Of a DNA stretch of 64,000 nt, positions 26,639 through 35,450 are shown in pieces. The stretch is from Lentzea albidocapillata (GTDB lineage: Bacteria; Actinomycetota; Actinomycetes; Mycobacteriales; Pseudonocardiaceae), in contig NZ_JOEA01000008.1 of assembly GCF_000719115.1 (NCBI RefSeq), positions 1 through 64,000 of the forward strand. Reading direction: 5' to 3'. The first letter of the stretch is position 1; every line of letters begins with the position of its first letter. The position numbers and the translations under genes are program-made. Under the pieces are notes generated by a model that had not been told where the DNA came from, made no database searches, and saw nothing but the letters and a program-made list of their open reading frames with translations.

Positions 26639-27379
26639 ATGACCGAGACGCAGGCGGAACAGGAAGGCGAGCTGTGGGGCCGCATGGCCGCGCAGCGAGC
26701 AGCGCTGGGCGCGCAGATGTCCATGCCTGCCTGGAAGACCGCGATCGAACGCACGGGCATCACGGCAGGTACCAAGGTGCTCGACCTGGCGTGCGGAAGC
26801 GGCGAGTTCTGCGCCGCCGCAACGGATGCGGGTGCAGAGGCGACCGGCATCGACATCTCGCCGTCCATGATCGCGCTCGCGCGGCAGGCGAGCACCGCCG
26901 AGTTCCACGAGCTGCCGCTGGGGCGGTTGCCTTGGCAGGACGGCACGTTCGACGTCGTGACGGCGTTCAACGCGCTGTTCTTCGCGCGGGACCCCGACGA
27001 GGCGTTCGCGGAGGCGGTCAGGGTCAGCAAGGACTACGTGGTGGTGTGCCAGTGGCACCCGGAGTTCCCGAGCGATCTGCTGGTCGTCGGCAGGGCCGTG
27101 CGCGGGACGGGTGGGCGCAGGGGCGCGAAGCTGCCCGAGCCGCAGGAAGAACTCACGATCGACATTCCCCTGGTGCATCCCGACGAGGCCACGATGCTGC
27201 GCAGCTTCCTGAGCGTGGGCAGCTATCAGCGCATCATCGAGAACGAAGGGGAGGAGAAAGTCGCGGAAAAAATCAGGGCCGCGGTTGAACCGTTCCAAAA
27301 ACCGGACGGCACCTATCGGTTCTCGAACAAGTACCTGATGTCGGTCTTCCGCAAAGATCAGGCGGCGAGCATCTCGTAG
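26639..27379 (+). CDS. Class I SAM-dependent methyltransferase
   Basis: The protein has 246 residues. It begins MTETQAEQEGELWGRMAA; motif I is VLDLACGSGEFC near residue 50 and motif II GIDISPSMIALARQA. The post-I region FDVVTAFNALFFARDPDEA is of the Methyltransf_11 type, acting on small molecules. TTGACA at 26601-26606 may be its -35 box. Substrate unknown. It converges with a 70-residue gene, overlapping it by 22 bases. Confidence 0.85.
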   Translation: MTETQAEQEGELWGRMAAQRAALGAQMSMPAWKTAIERTGITAGTKVLDLACGSGEFCAAATDAGAEATGIDISPSMIALARQASTAEFHELPLGRLPWQDGTFDVVTAFNALFFARDPDEAFAEAVRVSKDYVVVCQWHPEFPSDLLVVGRAVRGTGGRRGAKLPEPQEELTIDIPLVHPDEATMLRSFLSVGSYQRIIENEGEEKVAEKIRAAVEPFQKPDGTYRFSNKYLMSVFRKDQAASIS

Positions 27380-27570
27380 CCCGCCGTGGTCAGCGCGGCA
27401 GGGCCGGGACGGGTGCTGATCAGGCCCGCGGTCCTCAGACGCAGTCCGGCGAACTGGTCGGCGCAGCACAGGCCGTCGACGAGCAGAGAGCTTCCGGCGA
27501 TCTCGCAGCGGCCGTCGGCGACTGCTCTGAGAACGGCCCGGTCGCGGTGTGTGAGCGATGATTCGGTCAT
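27358..27570 (-). CDS. Small conserved hypothetical protein
   Basis: The protein has 70 residues: LTHRDRAVLRAVADGRCEI, then GLCCADQFAGLRLRTAGLI and ALTTAGYEMLAA. The pattern looks like a winged-helix with an unusual Cys-Cys. It lies 28 bases downstream of the DNA polymerase IV gene and may be transcribed with it. Function unknown. Confidence 0.6.
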   Translation of the reverse strand: MTESSLTHRDRAVLRAVADGRCEIAGSSLLVDGLCCADQFAGLRLRTAGLISTRPGPAALTTAGYEMLAA

Positions 27571-27598
27571 CTTCTTCTCCTAGCGGTGAATCCTCTAC

Positions 27599-28660
27599 TT
27601 ACAGATACGTCGAAGGAGAAGGTTCCGGTTCGACATCATCGTCAGAGAATTCCGCGCGTACTCCGAGAAGACGGACGGCACGGCCGTGTTCGAAGCGGTC
27701 CAGCACGACCAGGGCGGCGGCCGCCAGCTCGTCGGCGGAGGACGTCGGTGCAGGTAGCTTCATCAGCCGCACCTTCGTGAAGAACGGCACGAACCGCACC
27801 TTCACGCCCACGCGCATGACAGGACGTCCCTCGGCGACCACGTCAACAGCCACCTGGTGCGCCAGCGCCACGACCTCGCGGCGGATGTCGTCCATCGACA
27901 CAAGGTCCTGCTGGAAGGTCTTCTCGTGGGACCGGGACTTCACCACCCACGGCGTCGCGCTCACGACCGTGTCCCCCGCGCCCTGGGCGACGGTCCGGTA
28001 GTACGGACCCATCCGCGGGCCGAAACGCAGGGCCAACTCCTCCACGGGTGCGGAAGCCAGGTCCGTCACGGTCACGAGGCCCAACTCGGCGAGCTTGCGC
28101 TCGGTCTTCGCGCCGATCCCCCACAGCGCGGACGTCGGCCGGTGCCCCATCACCTCGACCCAGTTCTCCCTCGTGAGCTGGAAGACGCCGGCGGGCTTGC
28201 CGAACTCGGTCGCGATCTTGGCCCGCAGCTTGTTGTCGCCGATGCCCACCGAGCAGTGCAGACCGGTCTTCGCCAGCACCGCCGCCTGGATCGACCGCGC
28301 GAACGCCACCGGGTCGTCCGCCGAGATGCCGACGAACGCCTCGTCCCACCCCATCACCTCGACGACCACAGGGAACGAGCGCAGCACGGCCATCACGTCC
28401 GCCGACGCCGCCTCGTACAGCGCGTGGTCGACCGGCAGGTAGACGGCGTCGGGCAGCTTCTTGAACGCGGTCCGCAGCGGCAGTCCCGAGCGCACGCCGA
28501 ACTCGCGCGCCTCGTAGGACGCGGTGGCCACGACCGCGCGTTCGGTCGGGTCGCCGTTGCCGCCCACCACCACGGGCCTGCCGCGCAACGACGGATCGCG
28601 CAGCACCTCGACCGCCGCGATGAACTGGTCGAGGTCCACGTGCAGGACCCAGTCCGCCAT
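27599..28660 (-). CDS. dinB: DNA polymerase IV (Y-family)
   Basis: The protein has 353 residues. Palm residues are in HVDLDQFIAAVEVLRDPSLR and GWDEAFVGI, with YEAREFGVRSGLP and an HhH thumb (LWGIGAKTERKLAELGL). The catalytic SxDE is changed to GWDEAF, which keeps the Asp-Glu pair. It copies past damaged template bases. It lacks the beta-clamp tail of longer DinB proteins. Its ATG is ten bases from the divergent Nudix start. Confidence 0.9.
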   Translation of the reverse strand: MADWVLHVDLDQFIAAVEVLRDPSLRGRPVVVGGNGDPTERAVVATASYEAREFGVRSGLPLRTAFKKLPDAVYLPVDHALYEAASADVMAVLRSFPVVVEVMGWDEAFVGISADDPVAFARSIQAAVLAKTGLHCSVGIGDNKLRAKIATEFGKPAGVFQLTRENWVEVMGHRPTSALWGIGAKTERKLAELGLVTVTDLASAPVEELALRFGPRMGPYYRTVAQGAGDTVVSATPWVVKSRSHEKTFQQDLVSMDDIRREVVALAHQVAVDVVAEGRPVMRVGVKVRFVPFFTKVRLMKLPAPTSSADELAAAALVVLDRFEHGRAVRLLGVRAEFSDDDVEPEPSPSTYL

Positions 28661-28670
28661 GCTGGACAGT

Positions 28671-29117
28671 ATGAAACGGTCGGCCGGAATCCTGCTCTTC
28701 AGAAGGCGCGAGCAGCTGGAGGTGCTCCTCGGGCACATGGGCGGCCCGTTCTGGGCCCGCAAGGACGCCGGCGCGTGGTCCGTGCCGAAGGGCGAGTACA
28801 CCGAGGACGAGATGCCCGAGGCCGCCGCGCGCAGGGAGTTCGAAGAGGAACTCGGGCTGCCGGTCCCGAACGGCGAGCTGATCCCGCTCGGCGAGGCCAA
28901 GGGCTCCGGCAAGGTCATCACGGTGTGGGCCCTCGAAGGCGACCTGGACCCCGAGACGGTCACACCGGGCACGTTCGAGATGGAGTGGCCGCCGAAGTCG
29001 GGTCAGCGCAAGACGTTCCCCGAGGTCGACCGCGTCCAGTGGTTCAGCGTGGAAGAGGCGAGCGCGAAGATCGTCTCCGCGCAACGCCCCTTCCTCGAAC
29101 GACTCACGGCCAGATAG
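28671..29117 (+). CDS. Nudix hydrolase
   Basis: The protein has 148 residues. The Nudix box GEYTEDEMPEAAARREFEEE is complete with its REFEEELGL core. The N-terminus KRSAGILLFRRREQLEVLL resembles Nudix proteins acting on dinucleoside polyphosphates or oxidised nucleotides. Pairing with a translesion polymerase would fit nucleotide-pool cleaning. The two start codons are ten bases apart, so both mRNAs are probably almost leaderless. Confidence 0.85.
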   Translation: MKRSAGILLFRRREQLEVLLGHMGGPFWARKDAGAWSVPKGEYTEDEMPEAAARREFEEELGLPVPNGELIPLGEAKGSGKVITVWALEGDLDPETVTPGTFEMEWPPKSGQRKTFPEVDRVQWFSVEEASAKIVSAQRPFLERLTAR

Positions 29118-30258
29118 AGGAAACCCACTCCGGGTGGTCGATGAACGGGTTGCGGTTCTTCTGGTAGTTGTTGAAGATCACGTCGTTGCGGCGCTTCTCG
29201 AACGCGTCCGGCGGATCTCCGGCGCTCCACTGCTTGAGGACCGACAACTTGCCCATGTACGGCGCTGAGCCGTTGGACACCGAGTTGTTCATCTCCAGGT
29301 TCACGTATCCGTCGTTGCCCTCGTAGCGCACGGCCATGTAGAAGATCATCCGCGCGACGTCGCCCTTGACGGAGGCGCGCGGCTCGAACGAGTCGCCGTC
29401 GGCGAGGCTGCCCGGCGCCTCGCTGACCGGGGAACCGCCGTTGTCGAAGTCCAGGTTGCCGCGGGCGGCGTTCACGGACACGTCCTCGGGACGCAGGTGG
29501 TGGATGTCCGTGCCGGGACCGGTGGCCGTGCCGAAGTCACCGTGCGACTTGGCCCAGACGTGTTCGCGGTTCCAGTCGTTGCCGCCGCCACCGTTGGTCG
29601 ACTTCGCCTGCGAACGGCCGCTATACAGCAGGATCACGTTGTTCGCGTTGGCCGGGTCCTGGTCAGTGGCCTTCAGCGCGTCCCAGACCTGGTCGTAGCT
29701 GAGCTTGGTCTGGGTGCGGATGATCGAGTTCAACGCCGACTTCAGCGCCGCACCGCTCTTGCCGCAGGCCGAGGTGTAGTAGGCCTCGCAGGCCGAAGGC
29801 GGCGCACTGGTGGTCGGCGGAGTGGTCGTGCTGGTCGTCGGTGTGGTGCCGGCGAACGCGAACGCCGTGGTCGAGGTCAGGCCGGCGTGCGAGAAGTACG
29901 CGCTCAGGGAGCCCGTCACGTCGATCTGCCTGCCCAGCAGCGACGGGTTCGACCTCATGCCCCACGCCGCACGGAACGACGACGGGATCTGCACGTAGAC
30001 CATGCTCGAAGTGCTGGTCGTGGACGCCGAGTCCGCGAGCGCGAGCGCGTAGTCGTTCGGATAACCCGAACGGACGACGGTCGTCGTGGCCGTGGGTTGG
30101 CCGACGACATAACCGCGGACGGTCGCCGACGACCCGTTCTGAGTCGCGATCGCCTGCGCGACAGTGAGCGGAGCTGCTGCGACAGCGGCGGTCGACCCGT
30201 ACAGGCCGACCGCCGCCAACAAACCGACGACTAAAGCAAGTGGACTCCACCGCGCCAT
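29104..30258 (-). CDS. Secreted endonuclease I family nuclease
   Basis: The protein has 384 residues. A signal peptide (residues 1-28, LALVVGLLAAVGLYGSTAAV) is followed by an OB-fold-like domain (DUF6359-like, about 30-140), a Thr/Pro linker, and an endonuclease I catalytic domain. The active-site region has DWNREHVWAKSHGDFG and TDIHHLRPED. It degrades extracellular DNA or RNA. An 11-bp inverted repeat ends ten bases upstream of the ATG. The gene converges on the Nudix gene with a 14-base overlap. Confidence 0.85.
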   Translation of the reverse strand: MARWSPLALVVGLLAAVGLYGSTAAVAAAPLTVAQAIATQNGSSATVRGYVVGQPTATTTVVRSGYPNDYALALADSASTTSTSSMVYVQIPSSFRAAWGMRSNPSLLGRQIDVTGSLSAYFSHAGLTSTTAFAFAGTTPTTSTTTPPTTSAPPSACEAYYTSACGKSGAALKSALNSIIRTQTKLSYDQVWDALKATDQDPANANNVILLYSGRSQAKSTNGGGGNDWNREHVWAKSHGDFGTATGPGTDIHHLRPEDVSVNAARGNLDFDNGGSPVSEAPGSLADGDSFEPRASVKGDVARMIFYMAVRYEGNDGYVNLEMNNSVSNGSAPYMGKLSVLKQWSAGDPPDAFEKRRNDVIFNNYQKNRNPFIDHPEWVSSIWP

Positions 30259-30267
30259 GAGCACTCC

Positions 30268-30298
30268 CCGATCGTGTGGATGTTTCACACACGATCGG
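30268..30298. promoter_or_regulatory. Perfect 11-bp inverted repeat upstream of nuclease gene
   Basis: CCGATCGTGTG (30268-30278) and CACACGATCGG (30288-30298) flank a 9-base spacer. It lies just upstream of the ribosome binding site (GGGGAG) of the secreted nuclease and could be an operator or leader hairpin. Confidence 0.6.
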
Positions 30299-30329
30299 TG
30301 TACATGGTCAACGGATGGTTAACGAGCGG

Positions 30330-31235
30330 TCACGGCACCAGGACGACCTTGCCCGTCGTGCGGCCGGACTCGACCAGTTCGTGGGCCTTCGAGACCTCAG
30401 CCAGCGGCACGACGTGGTCGATGTGCACCCTGAGCTGCGGCAACGCGGCGAGATCGGTGCCAGACGCGGAGACGCTCAGGAACAGCTCGAACCGGATGCC
30501 GAGCTCGGAAGCTCGGTCAACGTCAAAACCCGGGTTGCCCGGGGTGACCGACACGAGCACGCCGCCCGGCTTGATCACCTTGGCGGAGCGCTCGGCGTAC
30601 TCGCCGCCGATCGTGTCCAGCACGACGTCGACCGGCTCGATCTCGGTGAAGTCCTGGTGGCGGTAGTCGATGACCTCGTCCACGCCGAGCGAGCGCAGGA
30701 AGTCGTGCTTGGCCGCCGACGCCGTGCCGATCACGTACGCGCCCCGTGCCTTGGCGATCTGCACCGCGACGTGCCCGACACCTCCGGCGGCGGCGTGGAC
30801 CAGCACGCGCTGACCAGCGGAAACGCCACCTCTGCCGACGAGCGCCTGCCAGGCGGTCAACGCCGCCACCGGCGTTGCGCCGGCCTGTTCGACGGTCAGC
30901 CACGAGGGCCGCTTCGCCAGGTTGGAGGCCTGCACCACGGCGTACTCGGCGTAGCCGCCGCCCGTGCCGGGGAAGTCGAGCAACCCATAGACCGCGTCCC
31001 CGGCCGCGAACCCCTCACCGGCGTGCTCGACGGTGCCCGCGATGTCCCAGCCCAGCGTGAACGGCGGCTCGCCGAGCGCCGGGAACCCACCGCCGCGGAT
31101 GTAGGTGTCGACCGGGTTCACCCCCGCCGCACCCACCTTGACCAGCACCTGACCCGGTCCGGCGACGGGCACCGCGACCTCGGCGACCTCCAGCACGGAC
31201 GCGTCGCCCACGGCGTTCTGCGTGATGACTCGCAC
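30330..31235 (-). CDS. NADP-dependent quinone oxidoreductase (MDR family)
   Basis: The protein has 301 residues with a GTG start after AAGGGGG. It has the zinc-free medium-chain reductase pattern: AGVNPVDTYIRGGGFP, GWDIAGTVEHAGEGF and the Rossmann motif VLVHAAAGGVGHVAVQIAKARGA cut to HAAAGGVGHVAVQIAK. It reduces quinones or enones with NADPH. A direct repeat upstream may be its regulatory site. Confidence 0.85.
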   Translation of the reverse strand: MRVITQNAVGDASVLEVAEVAVPVAGPGQVLVKVGAAGVNPVDTYIRGGGFPALGEPPFTLGWDIAGTVEHAGEGFAAGDAVYGLLDFPGTGGGYAEYAVVQASNLAKRPSWLTVEQAGATPVAALTAWQALVGRGGVSAGQRVLVHAAAGGVGHVAVQIAKARGAYVIGTASAAKHDFLRSLGVDEVIDYRHQDFTEIEPVDVVLDTIGGEYAERSAKVIKPGGVLVSVTPGNPGFDVDRASELGIRFELFLSVSASGTDLAALPQLRVHIDHVVPLAEVSKAHELVESGRTTGKVVLVP

Positions 31236-31286
31236 GATGATCCCCCTTCGATGTTCTCGATGGGCACCATCTTGCAGTTAGCGCCA

Positions 31287-31311
31287 ACTTGTAGAAAGTA
31301 GGCACTTGTAG
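31287..31311. promoter_or_regulatory. Direct repeat ACTTGTAG, probable regulator site
   Basis: ACTTGTAG occurs at 31287-31294 and 31304-31311, 17 bases apart, about 50 bases upstream of the oxidoreductase start. The arrangement resembles sites of HxlR-type regulators, which often control quinone oxidoreductases. Confidence 0.4.
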
Positions 31312-31315
31312 GTGA

Positions 31316-31819
31316 CTAACTCTCCCTCAGATACAGGTCGCGGAGTAGCGCGACCTCCGCGAGGTGGTGGATCACCTCACGGTTGATGTGCAACACCAGC
31401 GTCGCCATGGGCTCCTCCGCGAACGGTCCCTCCGCCGGCCCGACGGCCTTCGACAGATCGGCTGTGCGCGCGCCGGCCATCCACCCGTCGTACGCGTCGT
31501 CCAGCTGCTTCAACGCCTCGTCGGCGCTCTGAGCGAACTGCCAGGTCGTGTAGTCGGCCGGTGGGCCACCGAAGTGCGAAGCCGTGCGCGCGTTGAACAC
31601 GCCGACGATGATGTGCGCCATCCGCCACGCGATCGTGGTGATGGGCGTCGGTTCGGGCGCCGGGTACTGCCAGTCGATCGAGTTGTCCTCGCGGATGGTC
31701 CACGCGTCGGGCACGGGCTGCCAGAAGTACTCCTCGTCCGTCAGCCCTTCCAGCCGCGGCCGCGCGTGCACGGTCCAGTGGAACTCGAGCTGGTCCGTCA
31801 ACTGCTTGTTCCAGTCCAT
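31316..31819 (-). CDS. DinB-family (damage-inducible, four-helix) protein
   Basis: The protein has 167 residues: MDWNKQLTDQLEFHWTVHAR, WRMAHIIVGVFNARTASHFG and VLHINREVIHHLAEVALLRD. It matches the DinB-like metalloenzyme fold with histidines for a metal (HI, NREVIHH). Such proteins include mycothiol or bacillithiol transferases; substrate unknown here. It is unrelated to DNA polymerase IV despite the family name. Confidence 0.8.
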   Translation of the reverse strand: MDWNKQLTDQLEFHWTVHARPRLEGLTDEEYFWQPVPDAWTIREDNSIDWQYPAPEPTPITTIAWRMAHIIVGVFNARTASHFGGPPADYTTWQFAQSADEALKQLDDAYDGWMAGARTADLSKAVGPAEGPFAEEPMATLVLHINREVIHHLAEVALLRDLYLRES

Positions 31820-31873
31820 GCCCCGACCGTAAATCCGTTTGCGGACAACCACCGCCCTGGAAACACTCCGACC

Positions 31874-33015
31874 GTGGAAATCCGTACCTCGCGACCGGAA
31901 GACCTTCCCCAGATCGAGAAGCTCATCGTCTCGCGCATGGACCCCAGCGACGGCGTCGACGCCCGCCTGCTGATGACCGATCCGGACGCGGGCTGCGACT
32001 GGGTCGGAGTCGCCGACGACGACGGCCGGATCGTCTCCACCCTCACGTTGATGGACGAGACGGTGATGCTGGCCGGCCTGGACATCCCGGCAGGGCAGGT
32101 CGAACAGGTCGCCACCGACACCGAGTACGAGGGCAGGGGCCTGGTGCGGCAGCTGATGAGCTGGGCGCACGACAGGTCGGCCGAACGCGGTCACCTGCTC
32201 CAGTTCGTGATGGGCGTCCCGTACTTCTACCGGCAGTTCGGCTACACCTACTCGATCCCGGTCAAACAGACCCGGCCGCTCGCCACCAGGCCCGAAGCCG
32301 TTGCGGGACATACGATCCGGCGCGCGACCGAGGCCGACATCCCGGTGCTGAACAGGCTCCAGGACGACGCCAGCACGGCGCGGACCTGCGCGTGGCCCAT
32401 GGCGCGCCGTGCTGGCGCTGGCTGATCGGCCGCACCGGCTCGACCACGTGGATCGTCGACCGCGACGGCATCCCGGTCGCCACGGGCCGCAGCACGCCGG
32501 AAGAAGAGGGCGACGTCGTACTCGGCGAGATCGCCGGCATCGACGACGACGCCGTGAAAGCTCTGGTGACACTGGTGAATCCGGCCGAGATCGGCGAACG
32601 GCACCCGGCACTGGAGGAACACCTGGAGGCCAGGCGACCGGACCTCGACCAGTACATGGTGCGCATCCCCGGCATCCCGGAGCTGCTGGAGCACCTGCGT
32701 CCGGTCTTCGCGCAACGTCTGCGAGGCCACGAGCCCGACGACGTGGTGCTCGGCTTCTACCGCTCGCACGTCCGCTTCCACTGGGACGGCACCGAGATCG
32801 GCACGTACGAGTGGGGTGGCACGTTGCTCGGCCCCGGCGCACAGGGCGGCGCGGGCATCGCCCCGGACCTGCTGGCACCGCTGCTGTTCGGGCCGCACGG
32901 CATGGACGGCCTGCGCCGGATCTTCTCCGACGTCTATCCCGGTCCGAAAACAACACTGATGACCAGGCTGTTTCCGCCGGTCACGAGCGATCTGCTGACC
33001 TTCTACCTCCCATAA
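31874..33015 (+). pseudogene. GNAT acetyltransferase (Eis-like layout), frameshifted
   Basis: The first frame from GTG 31874 encodes a GNAT domain (VEIRTSRPEDLPQIEKLI, VATDTEYEGRGLVRQLMSW) up to about 32385. It then ends early at a TGA (32425), while the next frame continues in register as RVAHGAPCWRWLIGRTG to TAA 33015. The total span is 1142 bases, one short of 381 codons. A single-base deletion near 32378-32385 would explain it. It is either a recent pseudogene or a sequencing error. The C-terminal half resembles an additional GNAT and sterol-carrier-like end. Confidence 0.7.
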
Positions 33016-33020
33016 TCCAG

Positions 33021-33044
33021 AATAAACCGAGCGCTCGGTCTATT
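33021..33044. promoter_or_regulatory. 24-base palindrome, probable TetR operator
   Basis: AATAAACCGAGC and GCTCGGTCTATT form a palindrome with one mismatched pair; its centre ACCGAGCGCTCGGT is perfect over 14 bases. It lies directly upstream of the membrane-protein and TetR operon, at the start region of its transcript. Confidence 0.7.
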
Positions 33045-33053
33045 ATTGGCCGC

Positions 33054-33719
33054 ATGACGACTGTGCAGGAGACCGCGGCGGTCCGGTACGGCATCTGGGT
33101 CGCGTGCCCGGCCGCCGGCGCCGCCGCGGCGTGGGGGCTCACGCTGGCGGCCGGGTGGATCACGACCTTGGGCTGGTTCCCGTTCCAGGGCGTGTTCGAG
33201 CTGGTCACGGACATGGCGCAGCCGTGGCGGACGATCGGGGCGCTCGCCGTCGGCGCGGTCGCGGGCTTCGTGTTCGCGCTGATCTGGGCGAGCGAGATGA
33301 TGTCGGTCGAGGTCTCCCACGCGCGGATCACGCTGCGCAAGGACGACAGGACGTTCGACTTCGGCCGCGACCAGGTCGAGTCGGTGTTCGCGGACGGCAA
33401 GCAGCTCGTGCTGCTCTCCCCGAGCGGCGCCGAACTGGCCCGCGAGAAGTCCGACCTGAGCAGGGCGAGGCTCGAACGGGCCTTCACCGAGCAGGGCTAC
33501 CGGTGGCGCGCCGCGGACCCGTTCGCAGGCGAGTTCCGGATGTGGGTCGAGCACGCCCCCGAACTGACGGCGGACGTGAACGCGCTGTTCACGGCCAGGA
33601 GGAAGGCCATCGCGAAGTACGAGAACGAGGAGGCCGCAGAATTGGCACGGGAGATCCGCAAACGCGGCGTCTCCGTGCGGGACGAGAAGAAGAGGCAGTA
33701 CTACAGGTGCGAACGGTAG
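33054..33719 (+). CDS. Membrane protein with PH-like C-terminal part
   Basis: The protein has 221 residues. Two membrane helices (about 15-40 and 60-82: GALAVGAVAGFVFALIWA) are followed by a beta-rich segment (VEVSHARITLRKDDRTFDFG) and a charged helical tail. It may belong to the YqeB group, but this is not certain. The TetR gene that follows overlaps its end by 13 bases, so it is probably the main target of that regulator. Confidence 0.6.
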   Translation: MTTVQETAAVRYGIWVACPAAGAAAAWGLTLAAGWITTLGWFPFQGVFELVTDMAQPWRTIGALAVGAVAGFVFALIWASEMMSVEVSHARITLRKDDRTFDFGRDQVESVFADGKQLVLLSPSGAELAREKSDLSRARLERAFTEQGYRWRAADPFAGEFRMWVEHAPELTADVNALFTARRKAIAKYENEEAAELAREIRKRGVSVRDEKKRQYYRCER

Positions 33720-34303
33720 ATCCGGTCAAGCACGCGGAGAAGAAGCGGCACATCACCGACACCGCGGCGGGGTTGTTCGCGCAGAAGGGTTTCGAACGCA
33801 CGACCGTCGCGGACATCTGCAGGGCCGCGGACATCAGCACCGGCAGCCTCTTCCACTACTTCCCCACCAAGCGGGCGATCTTCCGCGAGATCTTCGTGCA
33901 GGACGCCGAGGACAACGCGGCCATGTTCGCCCGAGCCCGCGAACTGAGCCCGTGGGACGGTGTCCTGCTGATGGTGGGGCATCTGTGTGCGCCCGCGCTC
34001 GACCGGTCCGTGGCCGGGCTGGTGCTGGAGGTCGTGGCGCAGGCCAGCCGCGATCCGGAGCTGTGGGAGCTGGTCGGCCGCAACGAACAGGTCGTGCGCG
34101 ACGAACTGGCCGCCCTGCTGCAACAGGCGCACGACGCCGGCCAGATCGCACTGCCGGTGAGCGCATTGACGGCCGCGAGCTGGGCGCAGGCTCTGGTCGA
34201 CGGCCTGTTCGGCAGGCTGATCGACCCCGACTTCGACGCGAACGAACAGGTGAGGACCCTCCGGTTGATCCTTTCCCGATTCGTGGGTGCTCCAGCACCA
34301 TGA
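33707..34303 (+). CDS. TetR-family regulator
   Basis: The protein has 198 residues with a GTG start at 33707 inside the previous gene. The helix-turn-helix is TTVADICRAADISTGSLFHY, followed by the family hallmark FPTKRAIFREIF. The C-terminal half is a ligand-binding helical bundle. It probably represses its own operon through the palindrome at 33021-33044. Confidence 0.9.
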   Translation: MRTVDPVKHAEKKRHITDTAAGLFAQKGFERTTVADICRAADISTGSLFHYFPTKRAIFREIFVQDAEDNAAMFARARELSPWDGVLLMVGHLCAPALDRSVAGLVLEVVAQASRDPELWELVGRNEQVVRDELAALLQQAHDAGQIALPVSALTAASWAQALVDGLFGRLIDPDFDANEQVRTLRLILSRFVGAPAP

Positions 34304-34307
34304 GGGC

Positions 34308-35450
34308 ATGGCTTATGACGTCGCTGCGGTCCGCGCCCACTTCCCCGCGTTGCGCGAGGGTGCCGCGCACTTCGACGGGCCCGGCGGCGCGCAGGTGCCC
34401 GACGTCGTGGCCGAGGCGGTCAGGAACACCCTGACCTCGGCGGTCTCCAACCGGGGCAGCGTCACGGCCGCCGAGCGCCGGGCCGAGGAGATCGTGCGGA
34501 CCGCACGGCGCACGATGGCGGAGTTCCTCAACGCCGGCAGCATCGTGTTCGGGCGCAGCATGACCCAGCTGACCTACGACTTCGCCCGCACGCTGTCGAA
34601 GAACTGGCGGCCGGGCGACGAGGTCATCGTGACCAGGATCGACCACGACGCGAACATCAGGCCGTGGGTGCAGGCCGCCGAGTCCGCGCGGGCCACGGTG
34701 CGATGGGCGCCGTTCGACCGCACGACCGGTGAGCTGCCCGTCGAGTCGGTGACGAAGCTGCTGTCCGACCGCACCCGCGTCGTCGCGATCACGGCGGCGT
34801 CGAACCTGCTCGGCACGCGCCCGGCCATCGCGGAGATCGCGCGGGCGGCGCACGAGGCGGCGGCGTTCGTCTACGTGGACGGCGTGCACTACACACCGCA
34901 CGTGCCCGTCGACGTCGAGGCGTTGGACGCCGACTTCTTCGTGTGCTCGCCGTACAAGTTCCTCGGCCCGCACCTCGGCGTGCTGGCGGCGGCGCCCGAG
35001 CTGCTGGAGACGTTGCGGCCGGACAAGCTGCTGCCGTCGAGCAACGCCGTGCCGGAACGGTTCGAGCTGGGCACGCTGCCGTACGAGCTGCTCGCCGGGA
35101 CGACCGCGGCCGTGGAGTTCATGCGGTCGCTGGAAGGCCTGGAGGAGTACGAGCTCGGCCTCCGCGAGAAGCTGGAGACCGGGCTGCGGGAACTCGGCGT
35201 GCGCATCTACGGCAAGGCCTCGTCGCGCACGCCGACCGTGCTGTTCTCCGTCGACGGGCTGGACCCGGCCGAGGTCTACCGCCGGCTCGGGGCCGAGGGC
35301 GTGAACGCGCCCGCCGGCCACTTCTACGCGATCGAGTGCTCGCGGTGGCTCGGCCTGGGCGACAAGGGCGCGGTGCGGGCGGGCATCGGGCCGTACACCG
35401 ACGAGTCCGATGTGGATCGTCTGCTCCGGGCCGTGGCCAAGCTCAGATGA
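34308..35450 (+). CDS. Cysteine desulfurase-like aminotransferase class V protein
   Basis: The protein has 380 residues. It begins MAYDVAAVRAHFPALREGAAHF. It has the PLP-lysine region ADFFVCSPYKFLGPHLG and the DGVHYTPH segment of the SufS-like class V fold. The desulfurase catalytic cysteine loop is not evident, so sulfur transfer is unproven. It starts four bases after the TetR stop and may be part of the same transcript. Confidence 0.8.
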   Translation: MAYDVAAVRAHFPALREGAAHFDGPGGAQVPDVVAEAVRNTLTSAVSNRGSVTAAERRAEEIVRTARRTMAEFLNAGSIVFGRSMTQLTYDFARTLSKNWRPGDEVIVTRIDHDANIRPWVQAAESARATVRWAPFDRTTGELPVESVTKLLSDRTRVVAITAASNLLGTRPAIAEIARAAHEAAAFVYVDGVHYTPHVPVDVEALDADFFVCSPYKFLGPHLGVLAAAPELLETLRPDKLLPSSNAVPERFELGTLPYELLAGTTAAVEFMRSLEGLEEYELGLREKLETGLRELGVRIYGKASSRTPTVLFSVDGLDPAEVYRRLGAEGVNAPAGHFYAIECSRWLGLGDKGAVRAGIGPYTDESDVDRLLRAVAKLR

